A DNA stretch of 64,000 nt from Anaerolineae bacterium. GTDB taxonomy: Bacteria; Chloroflexota; Anaerolineae; Aggregatilineales; J027. The stretch is taken from the NCBI GenBank assembly GCA_008933735.1, contig WBUL01000006.1:62001-126000 (forward strand). Direction: 5' to 3'. Positions 24,455 to 32,820 of the stretch are shown one piece after another. Under the pieces are notes generated by a model. The model was not told the DNA's origin, did no database searches, and worked only from the letters and a program-made list of their open reading frames with translations. Both the position numbers and the translations under genes were made by a program. Each line of letters starts with the position of its first letter. The first letter of the stretch is position 1.

Positions 24455-24585
24455 ACCGGCATCTCCCAAACTTCTTTATAACTCACCATTATATAGCACA
24501 AATCATGGGTACGCGATAAGTTGCCATGCACAACCACCCACGCATGAGTACAATAGACCTTATGAACGGAAAGGGATTGATAGCC

Positions 24586-25395
24586 ATGCGTCGATATGTG
24601 CTCCTTATTCTTATTTTACTGCTGTCTGCGTGTTTTAAGGATGCCAGCGAAGAACGGCGAAATCCTACAACGGTTAATGTCCAGACTTTAAACGCATTTC
24701 AGGCGCAGCCGGTTCAGGGATCGCCGTCAGCCTCAGCCCCTGCTGTTGTTGCTACCCTTACGCCAACCCCACGCATCGCCCCCACCAACACCTTTCCAGT
24801 TGGCGGGCCACCCGTGAACAGCGACGCAGAAAACAGCTCCAACCCGGCAGCAACGGCGACGCCTCGCCAGTCAACCCTGCCGCCAACCCAGCCCATCGCC
24901 AGTTTCACACCGTCGGGCAGCACTTTTGGCGATCCCGGTATCACCGCGACCGCGATTTCTACCCAGCCTGTCCCTGATGCTCTGATTACCCCCACCGATT
25001 TTGTGCAGCAAACTGAGTGTGTGTATACGGTGCAGGCCAATGATACCCTGTTCAGCATCGCCACCCAATTTAATGTCACAGTAGACGATTTTATTCTGGC
25101 TAATCCTGCCCTGAGCGCCAATCCCAACAGCTTATCGATTGGGCAAAATCTGGCAATTCCCAACTGCGTTCCCCAGGAAGATATGAGCTTGGAAACCACT
25201 GTCGTAGAAGCATCCCCGGTGGCAGCAACGGTTCCTTCAGGCACCGTCACCCACACTGTCGCCCAGGGCGAAACCCTGTTCCGAATCGCGCTCCAGTACA
25301 ACACGAGTGTAGAAGCGATTATTGCTGCCAATCCTGAACTTGGCGGCGGGACACTCATTATTCCCGGACAGGTGCTGGTTATTCCAAACCAGTAG
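24586..25395 (+). CDS. Lipoprotein with two LysM domains
   Basis: The true start is ATG 24586 (MRRYVLLILILLLSAC), which gives a lipoprotein signal with lipobox LSAC and Cys16. The 269-residue protein then has a long Thr/Pro/Ser linker and two LysM modules (YTVQANDTLFSIATQFNVTV and HTVAQGETLFRIALQYNTSV) that bind peptidoglycan or chitin-like glycans. AAAGGGA provides the ribosome site. The gene is transcribed away from the REC/roadblock-kinase-GNAT operon, with a TACAAT box at 24549-24554. Confidence 0.9.
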   Translation: MRRYVLLILILLLSACFKDASEERRNPTTVNVQTLNAFQAQPVQGSPSASAPAVVATLTPTPRIAPTNTFPVGGPPVNSDAENSSNPAATATPRQSTLPPTQPIASFTPSGSTFGDPGITATAISTQPVPDALITPTDFVQQTECVYTVQANDTLFSIATQFNVTVDDFILANPALSANPNSLSIGQNLAIPNCVPQEDMSLETTVVEASPVAATVPSGTVTHTVAQGETLFRIALQYNTSVEAIIAANPELGGGTLIIPGQVLVIPNQ

Positions 25396-25397
25396 AT

Positions 25398-26741
25398 TCA
25401 GCTCCAGCGGGGCAGATTCGGGATGATATACGTTTCCAGCGCGTACCATGCCAACCCCGCCAGCAGCATGACTATCAAAACGGGTGCCCATCGCAGGATG
25501 GGTATCCGTCTGGCGAAAACTTCCATCCAGCCAGAAAGCCCTGCCGCCACAATGAACCCGAACGGGATCAACGCAGGATAAAGATAGCGCCCCTGGAACT
25601 GTACAAATTGCAGGTTGTAAATCATATAAGCTGCGATGACCAGCACCATCACAAGATCAAACAGAAGCAGCATTTCCCACTGTTCTACGGTGAACTGTTT
25701 ATAGTTCTGGCTGAAATATGGCACCAACCCTGCCAGCATGAAAACTGCAATGCCCAGCAGAATGCGGTACATACGTGATGGCATGGGCACAGCCATCCAT
25801 CCGAACTGGCCCCAGAAGCTGTGAAACGTGGTGTAAGCATAATTTTTGTAATACGTGCTGCGGCTGCCATTGAGATCACGTTCAACATATTCATCCGTTT
25901 GTAACTGCCCGGCGGCAACTTCATCATGCCGCTGCAATCCCAGAAAGTCCACCCCGCCATAAACCGAAAGATTTCGTCCCCACCATAGACCGCCTAACAG
26001 CAAGGCCGGAATAAGAAAATAAGCAAGGTGCTGCACAAGCGTCCGCCAGGGCCACCTTTCGCGCCGCCAGCGCAGAAGGATTGCCAGCCCTGCAATACCC
26101 GCCAGGAAATAGATCGTGGCTTTAGTCAGCAGCGCGATGCCCACCAGCACTCCCAACAGCAGGGCATCCCGGTGCTGAATCGAAGACTTTTTCAGGTAAA
26201 AAACGATTCCCAGCAGATTGATTCCGACCATCAATTCGGCCAGTGGGTCGTTATTTACGCCGCTTAGGAAGGTTAAATTTTGCGGCAGAAAGGCGATAAA
26301 CGCGGCGGTGGACAGCCCCAACCAGGGAGTTTCCGGGAATAACAAATACACTGCTGCGAAAGCGGTCAGTACCGCCCCCAATCCTATCAGCACCGAAAAC
26401 AAACGCAGCGTGGTTAAATCGCCATCACTGATCTTATAAACAGGTGCAGCCAGTAAATAATAAAGCGGGGGTTGGTGGTCTTCATACTCAATGCGATTCA
26501 GTTCATTGAGATGGACAGGGTTGAATCCTGTACTGGTGAGTAGATTTTGATACTCGGTATCCCAGTCTCCCATGTTGATGACCGGTATTTTGCTCTCAGC
26601 AACAAGCTGGCGAATGTAGTTGTAGTGAGCAGGTTCATCAGGCACCTGCCAATCTGGAGTCTGAGTCGCATAGCGCCAGCCCAGCACCAGATAGAGTACA
26701 GCGATGGCAAAGAGGAGGGAAAACGTCAGTTTGCGCTGCAT
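25398..26741 (-). CDS. Multi-spanning membrane protein, DUF2142 / GT39-like
   Basis: The 447-residue protein has about ten hydrophobic segments. Its first extracytoplasmic loop has the DEPAHYNYIRQL motif and later HQPPLYYLLAAPVY, a combination seen in DUF2142 and related lipid-linked sugar transferases with an acidic catalytic residue. A role in cell-surface glycosylation is likely but unproven. It overlaps the upstream GNAT gene by 16 nt and is the last gene of a Trm112 - GNAT - membrane protein operon. Confidence 0.82.
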   Translation of the reverse strand: MQRKLTFSLLFAIAVLYLVLGWRYATQTPDWQVPDEPAHYNYIRQLVAESKIPVINMGDWDTEYQNLLTSTGFNPVHLNELNRIEYEDHQPPLYYLLAAPVYKISDGDLTTLRLFSVLIGLGAVLTAFAAVYLLFPETPWLGLSTAAFIAFLPQNLTFLSGVNNDPLAELMVGINLLGIVFYLKKSSIQHRDALLLGVLVGIALLTKATIYFLAGIAGLAILLRWRRERWPWRTLVQHLAYFLIPALLLGGLWWGRNLSVYGGVDFLGLQRHDEVAAGQLQTDEYVERDLNGSRSTYYKNYAYTTFHSFWGQFGWMAVPMPSRMYRILLGIAVFMLAGLVPYFSQNYKQFTVEQWEMLLLFDLVMVLVIAAYMIYNLQFVQFQGRYLYPALIPFGFIVAAGLSGWMEVFARRIPILRWAPVLIVMLLAGLAWYALETYIIPNLPRWS

Positions 26742-27250
26742 GGTTGATACTGCGGCGGCATTGGCTTTTCATCGACATGATAAACACGAAAACCCCGCCG
26801 CTCGTAATTTTTCAGGGCGTGCGGGCCATCCAGATTACAGGTATGTACCCAGACTCGCCGGGCACCTGTGTCCCAAGCCCATTGAATCCCATAACTTAAA
26901 AGGTGAGCACCATACCCATGACCAAAGAAACGGCGGATAAGACCAAAGTAAGCGATTTCCGTGCCTTCTGGTTGGCAGTCAAGTTCCACATATCCGCCCG
27001 GTGTACCATTCACGTAGAGCACAAATAGCTGGGTGGTGGGCTGTGCCAGCCAGGTCTCAATCTGCTCATCTGTCCAGCGATTGCGGTCAACCCAACGCCA
27101 CTCTGCCCCAACAGCGTTGTAGAGAAATCGGTAAAATGATGCCAGAGGAACATGCGACTGAATGATCGTTAAGCCGGGGTTACAAGAAAAAGACGGCTTG
27201 AAGTCAGAACGAGCCGTCATTTCCAGATATGTGGTGATGAGTTTATCCAT
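26726..27250 (-). CDS. GNAT-family N-acetyltransferase
   Basis: The 174-residue protein has GNAT features: TPGGYVELDCQPEGTEIAYF in the core strands, the acetyl-CoA loop IRRFFGHGYGAHLLSYGIQ (R/Q-x-x-G-x-G/A), and a C-terminal ALKNYERRGFRVYHVDE. It starts three bases after the Trm112-like gene. The substrate is unknown. Confidence 0.88.
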   Translation of the reverse strand: MDKLITTYLEMTARSDFKPSFSCNPGLTIIQSHVPLASFYRFLYNAVGAEWRWVDRNRWTDEQIETWLAQPTTQLFVLYVNGTPGGYVELDCQPEGTEIAYFGLIRRFFGHGYGAHLLSYGIQWAWDTGARRVWVHTCNLDGPHALKNYERRGFRVYHVDEKPMPPQYQPCSAN

Positions 27251-27253
27251 CGC

Positions 27254-27493
27254 TCAGGCGGGGGGAGGAACCGGCAGTTGATCTTCAGGCATGTTTTTCC
27301 ACTTTTCGCCCTCTTCGATGAGCATAACCGGAATGCCATCCCGAATTGGGTATTTATAACCGGAGTCGTCGCACACCAGCCAACAATCTTTGACCAGTCG
27401 CAGCCGCCCTGGATCGTCCCCTTTATCTTTATAATGTACCGCGACGGGGCAGCGCAGAATTTCTAACAGGTCAGGATGAATGGGTTCGCTCAT
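27254..27493 (-). CDS. Trm112-family zinc-ribbon protein
   Basis: With ATG 27493 (MSEPIHPDLLEILRCP) the protein has 79 residues. It shows the Trm112/YcaR layout: LLEILRCP at the start, then LVCDDSGYKYPIRDGIPVMLIEE. Trm112 proteins bind and activate methyltransferases or are small zinc ribbons. The first zinc knuckle has only one Cys (CPVAVH in place of CPxC), so the zinc site may be incomplete. An upstream in-frame start at 27529 is possible but adds residues unlike the family. Confidence 0.82.
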   Translation of the reverse strand: MSEPIHPDLLEILRCPVAVHYKDKGDDPGRLRLVKDCWLVCDDSGYKYPIRDGIPVMLIEEGEKWKNMPEDQLPVPPPA

Positions 27494-27564
27494 TAATACA
27501 TCCTCAATCCCAGAACAATCGCTCGTCATTATACGCTATGGAACTGGCATAGGCAAAGGAAACT

Positions 27565-27593
27565 TTGACAGCCCTGTAGGGCAAATATAGAAT
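27565..27593 (+). promoter_or_regulatory. Near-consensus promoter giving a leaderless mRNA
   Basis: A perfect TTGACA (27565-27570), an exact 17-nt spacer, and TAGAAT (27588-27593) are followed by only 7 nt before the ATG at 27601. Transcription should start at or one base before the A of ATG, and no ribosome site is present. Confidence 0.75.
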
Positions 27594-27600
27594 AGGCATT

Positions 27601-28209
27601 ATGGCGAAAAATTTATTAGAAAAGTTAAACGTCCTCTTGCAGGCGAATTTACACAACCTGAGTCCTGACCTTAGCCGACTCAATCCACGCCGTGCTGGTA
27701 AAAATCTGGACAGGGAAATTGCCGCGCTGCGAAAACAACTTGAGGTTTCGGCAGAAGACGAAGCCGAGATAGAAGCCAAAATTACCGCCATGACCGAAGC
27801 CATCCTCCAATGGGATGCAGCAGCAGACGAGGCTATCAAGGCGGGAAAGGATGCCCAGGCGCGGTATGCTGTCCAGCAGATGGAAACAGAAAAACGGCGG
27901 CTGGTTATCCTGCAAACGGAACTGGATGAACACCGCCAGGCGATGGCAGCCCTGATGCGGCAGTTGAACGAGTTCGAGTCAGTTTTGAAAGCGGCACAAA
28001 AAGCCCAGGCGGAAGTGGAAGAAGAAACCGCCACCCTGTCAGAAGCGATCCGGCAGGCACGGGAAAGTGTCCAGGCCGAAGCCGGCTTAGGAGAGGTACC
28101 TGTTCGTGTCCAGGTTGATGTTTCCGATGTTGACAACACTAATGATGAAGAAACCATTAGCCGTGATCTCGACCAGAGGCGTTCACGGTTAGCCAAACCG
28201 GATGCTTGA
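27601..28209 (+). CDS. PspA/IM30-like coiled-coil protein
   Basis: The 202-residue, highly charged, helical protein resembles the PspA/Vipp1 membrane-stress family. It has an N-terminal amphipathic start (MAKNLLEKLNVLLQANLHNL) followed by long coiled coils (about residues 35-165) with QWDAAADEAIKAGKDAQARY in the expected place. It differs from classical PspA in its shortened N-terminus and its acidic tail. It opens a three-gene operon with a sensor kinase and response regulator, all from one near-consensus promoter, suggesting envelope-stress signalling. Its stop overlaps the kinase start by one base. Confidence 0.78.
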   Translation: MAKNLLEKLNVLLQANLHNLSPDLSRLNPRRAGKNLDREIAALRKQLEVSAEDEAEIEAKITAMTEAILQWDAAADEAIKAGKDAQARYAVQQMETEKRRLVILQTELDEHRQAMAALMRQLNEFESVLKAAQKAQAEVEEETATLSEAIRQARESVQAEAGLGEVPVRVQVDVSDVDNTNDEETISRDLDQRRSRLAKPDA

Positions 28210-30326
28210 TGTTAGAAAACGAAACCCATATCCTCCAAAGGCTTAAAGAACAACAGCTTTTGTCTGAAGTTGCCCTGATGCTGGCATCCACACTGGATTT
28301 AATGAAGCTGTACCGCCATACCCTGGACGCAGTTCATGCGCTGCTTAATGTCGAATTTACGGCGATTTTTTCCCCGGATGAAAATCAGGAGTGGCTGCTT
28401 TCACAGGCATCCAGCGGGCGGCAGGGGGAACTTACCCTCTCATTGCCCATCGGAAACTCTCCGGCAGGGCAGGCCTTTCTCCAGAAGGAAACCATCGCGG
28501 TCAGTGGGGAAGCTGCCCGGATTCCAACCTACACGGTGGATACCGCGTACTTCTTGCCGATGAATGCAAATTCGCGGGTGATGGGCATTCTGGGAGTCTA
28601 TGGCAACCGGATTTTATCCCGTCTGGAAGTTTCCCTGCTCGAAAAACTGGCAACTCACGCGGCTTTTGCCATCCAGAATGCCAACAGCCATGCGGAAATC
28701 GAAGCCCGGAGTTTTGAACTGGCGCTGATCATTGACGCGACAGAAGCTGTCAACACAACGCTTGACCTGGCCCGGATTTTGTCCCTGATCGGCAAGAATC
28801 TACTTAAGGCGCTCCATACAAACTGGAGCGAAATTGTCACCTCCTATGAATCGAATCAGCTTCGCACCTTAGCCGTCCAGCGCGAGGCGTACTGGCTGCC
28901 AGAAAAAACCAGGATGATTTCGCTTGAAAAGCTGCCCCGGTTGCAAGAAGCGCTGAATAAGAATCAGGCAGTGAGGATTGATTCCGCTGAATATGCAGAA
29001 TTTTTAGAAGGGCTGCCCTATACCGACTTTTTGCCGATTGAGTTGGGGGGGAAGGTATTGGGCCTGCTTCAACTCACAAACGCCGAATCCGCTCTGGCTT
29101 CCAGTCTGATGCAACATGTCGTTCATCACATCGCCGCCTGCGATTGGAAACACGCCCTGGGAACCCTGCGCCAGGTACTACGAGACACGAACGCAGCACG
29201 GGTGCGCTTCTGGCAGTGGGAGGATCAGCACCTTAAACTGATTCTTGATGAGGGAGGGATGAATTGGACGGAAGAAAAAGCCTGTCCTACCCGCGACCTG
29301 ACCCAGTTCCCAACCTTTGAGGAACTGCTCACCCGGCAGAATATCTCAGAATATGCCCTGGGTAAGCCCAATTTGCCAGGGGATATTGCCGTCTTTATGG
29401 AGCAGGAAAATATTCCGGTGCTGCTGGTGCTGCCTTTCATCGTACAGGAGAACCGTTTGGGGCTGGTGCTGGTTGGCGATACACTCCGCACGTCGCCATT
29501 TAATGCACGAGAAATTGCGCTGGCCCATGCCCTGGTGTTACAGGCCGCCAATGCGATTAAAAATGCCCAACTGTATAATGCCTTACAGCTAAAAATTGAA
29601 GAACTGCGGCAGACTCAGGTCAAGCTGGTCCAAACTGCCCGTCTGAGCGCGATTGGTGAACTGGCAGCCGCCGTTGCCCACCAGATTAATAATCCGCTGA
29701 CCACGGTGCTGGGCGATACCGAATTGGTGCTGAATTATATGACCGCTGACGACCCTAACTGGGAAAGCCTTCAAGCTGTACACCGGGCGGGTCTGCGTGC
29801 CCATCATGTGGTCAAACGTCTGCTGGGCATGGCACGTCAAAAGCCGGAGGATGATGTCGTTCAGCTTTTAGATATTAATACCACTATTGAAAACACCATG
29901 GATCTTGTGGAAGGTACATTCCAGCGTGGCAAAGTCGAGTTTGTGGCGGAACTTGCAAAAAACCTGCCGCCCGCGCTGGGACTTCCCGGTCAACTGGAAG
30001 ATGTCTGGCTGAATCTGCTCATCAATGCACGAGATGCAGTGCTTTCTCAGGAAGAAAGACGGGTTGGCATTCGCACCCATTACTTGAAGGATAAAAATGC
30101 AGTTCAAGTGCAGGTATGGGATACCGGCCCTGGTCTGGGCAGGGTCAATGCTGATGTTTTATTTGACGCCTTTTATACAACCAAACCGCCCAGCAAAGGC
30201 ACGGGTTTGGGACTGTACATCTGTAAAAATATCGTTGAACGCTGTTTAGGAACCATTACGGCTGCTTCTGACGAAAAGGGAGCCGTTTTTACTGTTACTC
30301 TGCCTTGTGAAAGAGAAAACTTATGA
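28209..30326 (+). CDS. GAF-domain sensor histidine kinase
   Basis: The 705-residue protein has no transmembrane segment, so it is cytoplasmic. Two or three GAF-like sensory regions (about residues 15-165, 170-300 and 320-450) precede the dimerisation and phospho-acceptor helix RLSAIGELAAAVAHQINNPL with the phospho-His near residue 490. The ATPase domain shows LLINARDA (N box), DTGPGLG (G1) and GTGLGLYICKNIV (G2). The ATG overlaps the stop of the PspA-like gene by one base and the end overlaps the response regulator by four, so the three are coupled. Confidence 0.92.
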   Translation: MLENETHILQRLKEQQLLSEVALMLASTLDLMKLYRHTLDAVHALLNVEFTAIFSPDENQEWLLSQASSGRQGELTLSLPIGNSPAGQAFLQKETIAVSGEAARIPTYTVDTAYFLPMNANSRVMGILGVYGNRILSRLEVSLLEKLATHAAFAIQNANSHAEIEARSFELALIIDATEAVNTTLDLARILSLIGKNLLKALHTNWSEIVTSYESNQLRTLAVQREAYWLPEKTRMISLEKLPRLQEALNKNQAVRIDSAEYAEFLEGLPYTDFLPIELGGKVLGLLQLTNAESALASSLMQHVVHHIAACDWKHALGTLRQVLRDTNAARVRFWQWEDQHLKLILDEGGMNWTEEKACPTRDLTQFPTFEELLTRQNISEYALGKPNLPGDIAVFMEQENIPVLLVLPFIVQENRLGLVLVGDTLRTSPFNAREIALAHALVLQAANAIKNAQLYNALQLKIEELRQTQVKLVQTARLSAIGELAAAVAHQINNPLTTVLGDTELVLNYMTADDPNWESLQAVHRAGLRAHHVVKRLLGMARQKPEDDVVQLLDINTTIENTMDLVEGTFQRGKVEFVAELAKNLPPALGLPGQLEDVWLNLLINARDAVLSQEERRVGIRTHYLKDKNAVQVQVWDTGPGLGRVNADVLFDAFYTTKPPSKGTGLGLYICKNIVERCLGTITAASDEKGAVFTVTLPCERENL

Positions 30327-31024
30327 GCAAACCATATGTTCTCCTCATTGATGATGATCATGATGTGTTAGGGACTCTCAGTCGTGCGCTCACCAGAGAG
30401 GGATATGAGGTGAAATATGCCACCTCCGGTAAGGACGGCATTCGTCTGATTAAGCAGCAGATTCCTGACCTGCTCATTCTGGATGTGATGATGCCGGGAA
30501 TGGACGGGATTGAAGTGTGCCGGCAGCTTCGGGCTGATGACACCTACCGCCTGCTGCCAATCCTGTTCCTTTCAGCAAAATCCGCCACCGAAGAGGTTAT
30601 CGAAGGCCTGGACGCGGGCGGCGACGACTATATCATTAAACCGTTTGAACTGACCGAACTCCATGCACGGGTGCGGGCGCTGCTTCGTCGCTCGCAGCGT
30701 GACATCATGTCCGGTGCGGCAGTGCTGCAAATCGGCGAACTTATCCTGGATTCCAACACCCATCAGGCGCAGCTCGGAGGGCGTGTCGTGCAGCTTACTG
30801 CAACTGAACACCGCCTGCTGCGCTACCTGATGGAACACGCCAACCAGGCGCTTTCACCAGGACACTTGCTGCAAGCAGTCTGGTCGTATCCCCCTAACAC
30901 GGGCGACCCGGATTTGGTCCGGGCGCATGTGCGGAATCTGCGTGCCAAAATTGAGCCGGACGATAATCCGCCCCGTTATATCCGTACCATTCATGGGGTA
31001 GGCTATATGGTTGCGTCTGATTAG
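30323..31024 (+). CDS. OmpR/PhoB-type response regulator
   Basis: The 233-residue protein has a receiver with acidic pocket LLIDDDHD, phospho-Asp53 in ILDVMMPGMDG, Thr/Ser position LFLSAKS, and Lys in YIIKPFEL. A C-terminal winged helix contains LTATEHRLLRYLMEHANQAL and VRAHVRNLRAKIEPDDNPPR. It is the cognate partner of the GAF histidine kinase (ATGA overlap). Confidence 0.95.
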   Translation: MSKPYVLLIDDDHDVLGTLSRALTREGYEVKYATSGKDGIRLIKQQIPDLLILDVMMPGMDGIEVCRQLRADDTYRLLPILFLSAKSATEEVIEGLDAGGDDYIIKPFELTELHARVRALLRRSQRDIMSGAAVLQIGELILDSNTHQAQLGGRVVQLTATEHRLLRYLMEHANQALSPGHLLQAVWSYPPNTGDPDLVRAHVRNLRAKIEPDDNPPRYIRTIHGVGYMVASD

Positions 31025-31026
31025 CC

Positions 31027-31055
31027 TGTACATTGAGAAGGGCGTCTGCTACAAT
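31027..31055 (+). promoter_or_regulatory. rpsT promoter
   Basis: TGTACA (31027-31032), a 17-nt spacer, and TACAAT (31050-31055) preceded by TGC (extended -10). The implied leader of about 30 nt ends at a TTG start with GGAG seven bases upstream. Confidence 0.6.
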
Positions 31056-31092
31056 TTCACGCCGATTACAATCGAGTAATGTGGAGTAAACT

Positions 31093-31368
31093 TTGGCAAA
31101 TCATAAGTCAGCCCTTAAACGTATTCGTTCCTCGGCACGCCGCCGCGCCAGAAATCGTGTCTACAAATCGCTGACGCGCACCGAGGTCAAAAAAGCCCGC
31201 CTGTTGGTCGAGTCCGGCAGTGATTTAAAGGCCGCTGCCGACCAGGTACGTGCGGCGGCCAGCCAGTTGGACAAAGCCGTTTCCAAAGGTGTGATTCATA
31301 AAAATGCAGCGGCACGGCGCAAAAGCCGCCTGATGAAACGGTTGGCAAAACTGCAACAAGCCAGCTAA
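31093..31368 (+). CDS. rpsT: 30S ribosomal protein S20
   Basis: S20 binds 16S rRNA early in 30S assembly. The 91-residue basic protein has the family start ANHKSALKRIRSSARRR, NRVYKSLTRTEVKKA in the middle, and the end GVIHKNAAARRKSRLMKRL. The start codon is TTG (31093), since no in-frame ATG fits the family N-terminus, and a GGAG lies 7 nt upstream. E. coli rpsT also starts with TTG, where the weak start is part of autoregulation. Confidence 0.96.
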   Translation: MANHKSALKRIRSSARRRARNRVYKSLTRTEVKKARLLVESGSDLKAAADQVRAAASQLDKAVSKGVIHKNAAARRKSRLMKRLAKLQQAS

Positions 31369-31388
31369 CGGGGATTGTCCGGGCTGGT

Positions 31389-32087
31389 ATGGAAATTGAC
31401 CGTGTACTCGATATGCTGCTGCGGCGCTGGTGGTTGATTCTGCTGCCAGTGTTTGTTGCGTTAGTTCTGGTCATTCCCTCACTCCCTGACAGCCTCAATC
31501 CCCCTGCCCGTTACACAGTAGCGATGCGTTTTACTGCGGCTTCTCCGTCTGATGCTGCCTTACAGGACAATTCCACCACGTATGAAGACAGTTCATATGT
31601 TCCCTGGCTGGCCTCAGAATATGTTGTCGTGAATTTCCCTCAATGGGTCACCAGCGATTCATTTGCACGGGAAGTCAGCACTGAGCTTACCGCCCAGAAT
31701 ATCACCATTGACCCGGATGATGTGCGCTCGGCATTTGCTGCCGATTCTGCCCGCAGTTACCTGATTATCTATGTCACCTGGGATGACGAGGCGGAAATCA
31801 GGGCAATTGCTAACGCAGCAGTCACAGTTCTGCAAACCAAAAATCAAACCTATTTCCCGCAGTTTTCTGCATATCCGGCAGAGGTGGTTGCCTGGGACGA
31901 TGTGCGTGTGAATACGGTTGCGCCGTCCGTTACCCAGCGTGTGAATCCATTCATTCGATTAGCTTTCGCTTTCGCCGCAGGAGTGGCGCTGGCTGCGGCT
32001 GTTGACTTTTTCGATGATACGGTACGAACCTCAGAGGAGGTTACGGCGCTGGGGCTGGACGTTTTAGGAAGTGTTCCCGGCAAATAA
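31389..32087 (+). CDS. Wzz-like polysaccharide chain-length protein, first copy
   Basis: The 232-residue protein has the Wzz topology: transmembrane helices at about residues 15-33 and 195-215 flank an extracytoplasmic domain, with short cytoplasmic ends. The N-terminal MEIDRVLDMLLRRWWLILLP and the C-terminal VTQRVNPFIRLAFAFAAGVA, then DDTVRTSEEV, are typical. It lies 20 bases after rpsT and heads a surface-polysaccharide cluster (second Wzz-like, CpsD-like, rmlA, rmlB). Confidence 0.82.
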   Translation: MEIDRVLDMLLRRWWLILLPVFVALVLVIPSLPDSLNPPARYTVAMRFTAASPSDAALQDNSTTYEDSSYVPWLASEYVVVNFPQWVTSDSFAREVSTELTAQNITIDPDDVRSAFAADSARSYLIIYVTWDDEAEIRAIANAAVTVLQTKNQTYFPQFSAYPAEVVAWDDVRVNTVAPSVTQRVNPFIRLAFAFAAGVALAAAVDFFDDTVRTSEEVTALGLDVLGSVPGK

Positions 32088-32128
32088 CCCGCCATCTCTT
32101 ACACCCTCGTTTTCATTTTTTTGCACGC

Positions 32129-32134
32129 TATAAT
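32129..32134 (+). promoter_or_regulatory. Possible -10 before the second Wzz-like gene
   Basis: A perfect TATAAT ends 23 nt before the ATG at 32158, with GGAG between. No good -35 is visible. Confidence 0.4.
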
Positions 32135-32157
32135 GACTTCCGTTTTTGGAGAATAGT

Positions 32158-32817
32158 ATGAATCTATTTGAATACGGACGTATCCTGATTCGGCGCGGTT
32201 GGATGGTGGCGCTGGCGGTCATCATCACGGCGGGAGCGGCCTTTGCCTATAGTAAAACGCAGACACCTATCTACCGTGCATCACAGAAAGTTCTGGTACA
32301 GCCTTCCCGCAATGATCTGGGCCTGGCGGAAACCCTGCGGATTGTCTTGAGAAGCTATGTTGAATTTCTATATACCGATATTCAAGCCAAAAAAATCATT
32401 GAGAATTTGCAGTTGGACATGACCCCTGGTGACCTCCGCAGTGACGTGACCATCAATTCTGACCCTACCACACTGACCATACAGATTGATGTTGATTTGG
32501 AAAACCCGGATATGGCGGCACAGGTGGCTACCGCATGGGGACAATTATTGGTAGACTGGCGCAACCAGCAAAACAGCGACCTGCGACGTGAAGACCGTAT
32601 AGAGGCGACCATGCTGGACAGTCCGCAGCCAGGACAGTACCGTCCAAATACCCGTGTGAATGTCATCGCAGGCGCTGTTCTTGGAGCGCTGATTGGCGGT
32701 GTAATCGTGTTTGTTATGGAATACCTGGCGTCAAATATTCTGAAATCACGCGAAGAACTGGAACATCTGATCGCCATACCCGTGCTGGCGGTGATCCCTG
32801 AAGGAAGAGGCGAATAA
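32158..32817 (+). CDS. Wzz-like chain-length protein, second copy
   Basis: With ATG 32158 (MNLFEYGRILIRRGWMVAL; GGAG upstream) the protein has 219 residues. It shows a first transmembrane helix near residues 15-33, an extracytoplasmic domain containing YRASQKVLVQPSRND, and the second helix preceded by QPGQYRPNTRVNVIAGAVLG (the proline-rich Wzz motif). The C-terminal LKSREELEHLIAIPVLAVIP is the segment that touches a BY-kinase ATPase. That ATPase is encoded next, with three bases between. Confidence 0.87.
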   Translation: MNLFEYGRILIRRGWMVALAVIITAGAAFAYSKTQTPIYRASQKVLVQPSRNDLGLAETLRIVLRSYVEFLYTDIQAKKIIENLQLDMTPGDLRSDVTINSDPTTLTIQIDVDLENPDMAAQVATAWGQLLVDWRNQQNSDLRREDRIEATMLDSPQPGQYRPNTRVNVIAGAVLGALIGGVIVFVMEYLASNILKSREELEHLIAIPVLAVIPEGRGE

Positions 32818-32820
32818 AAG

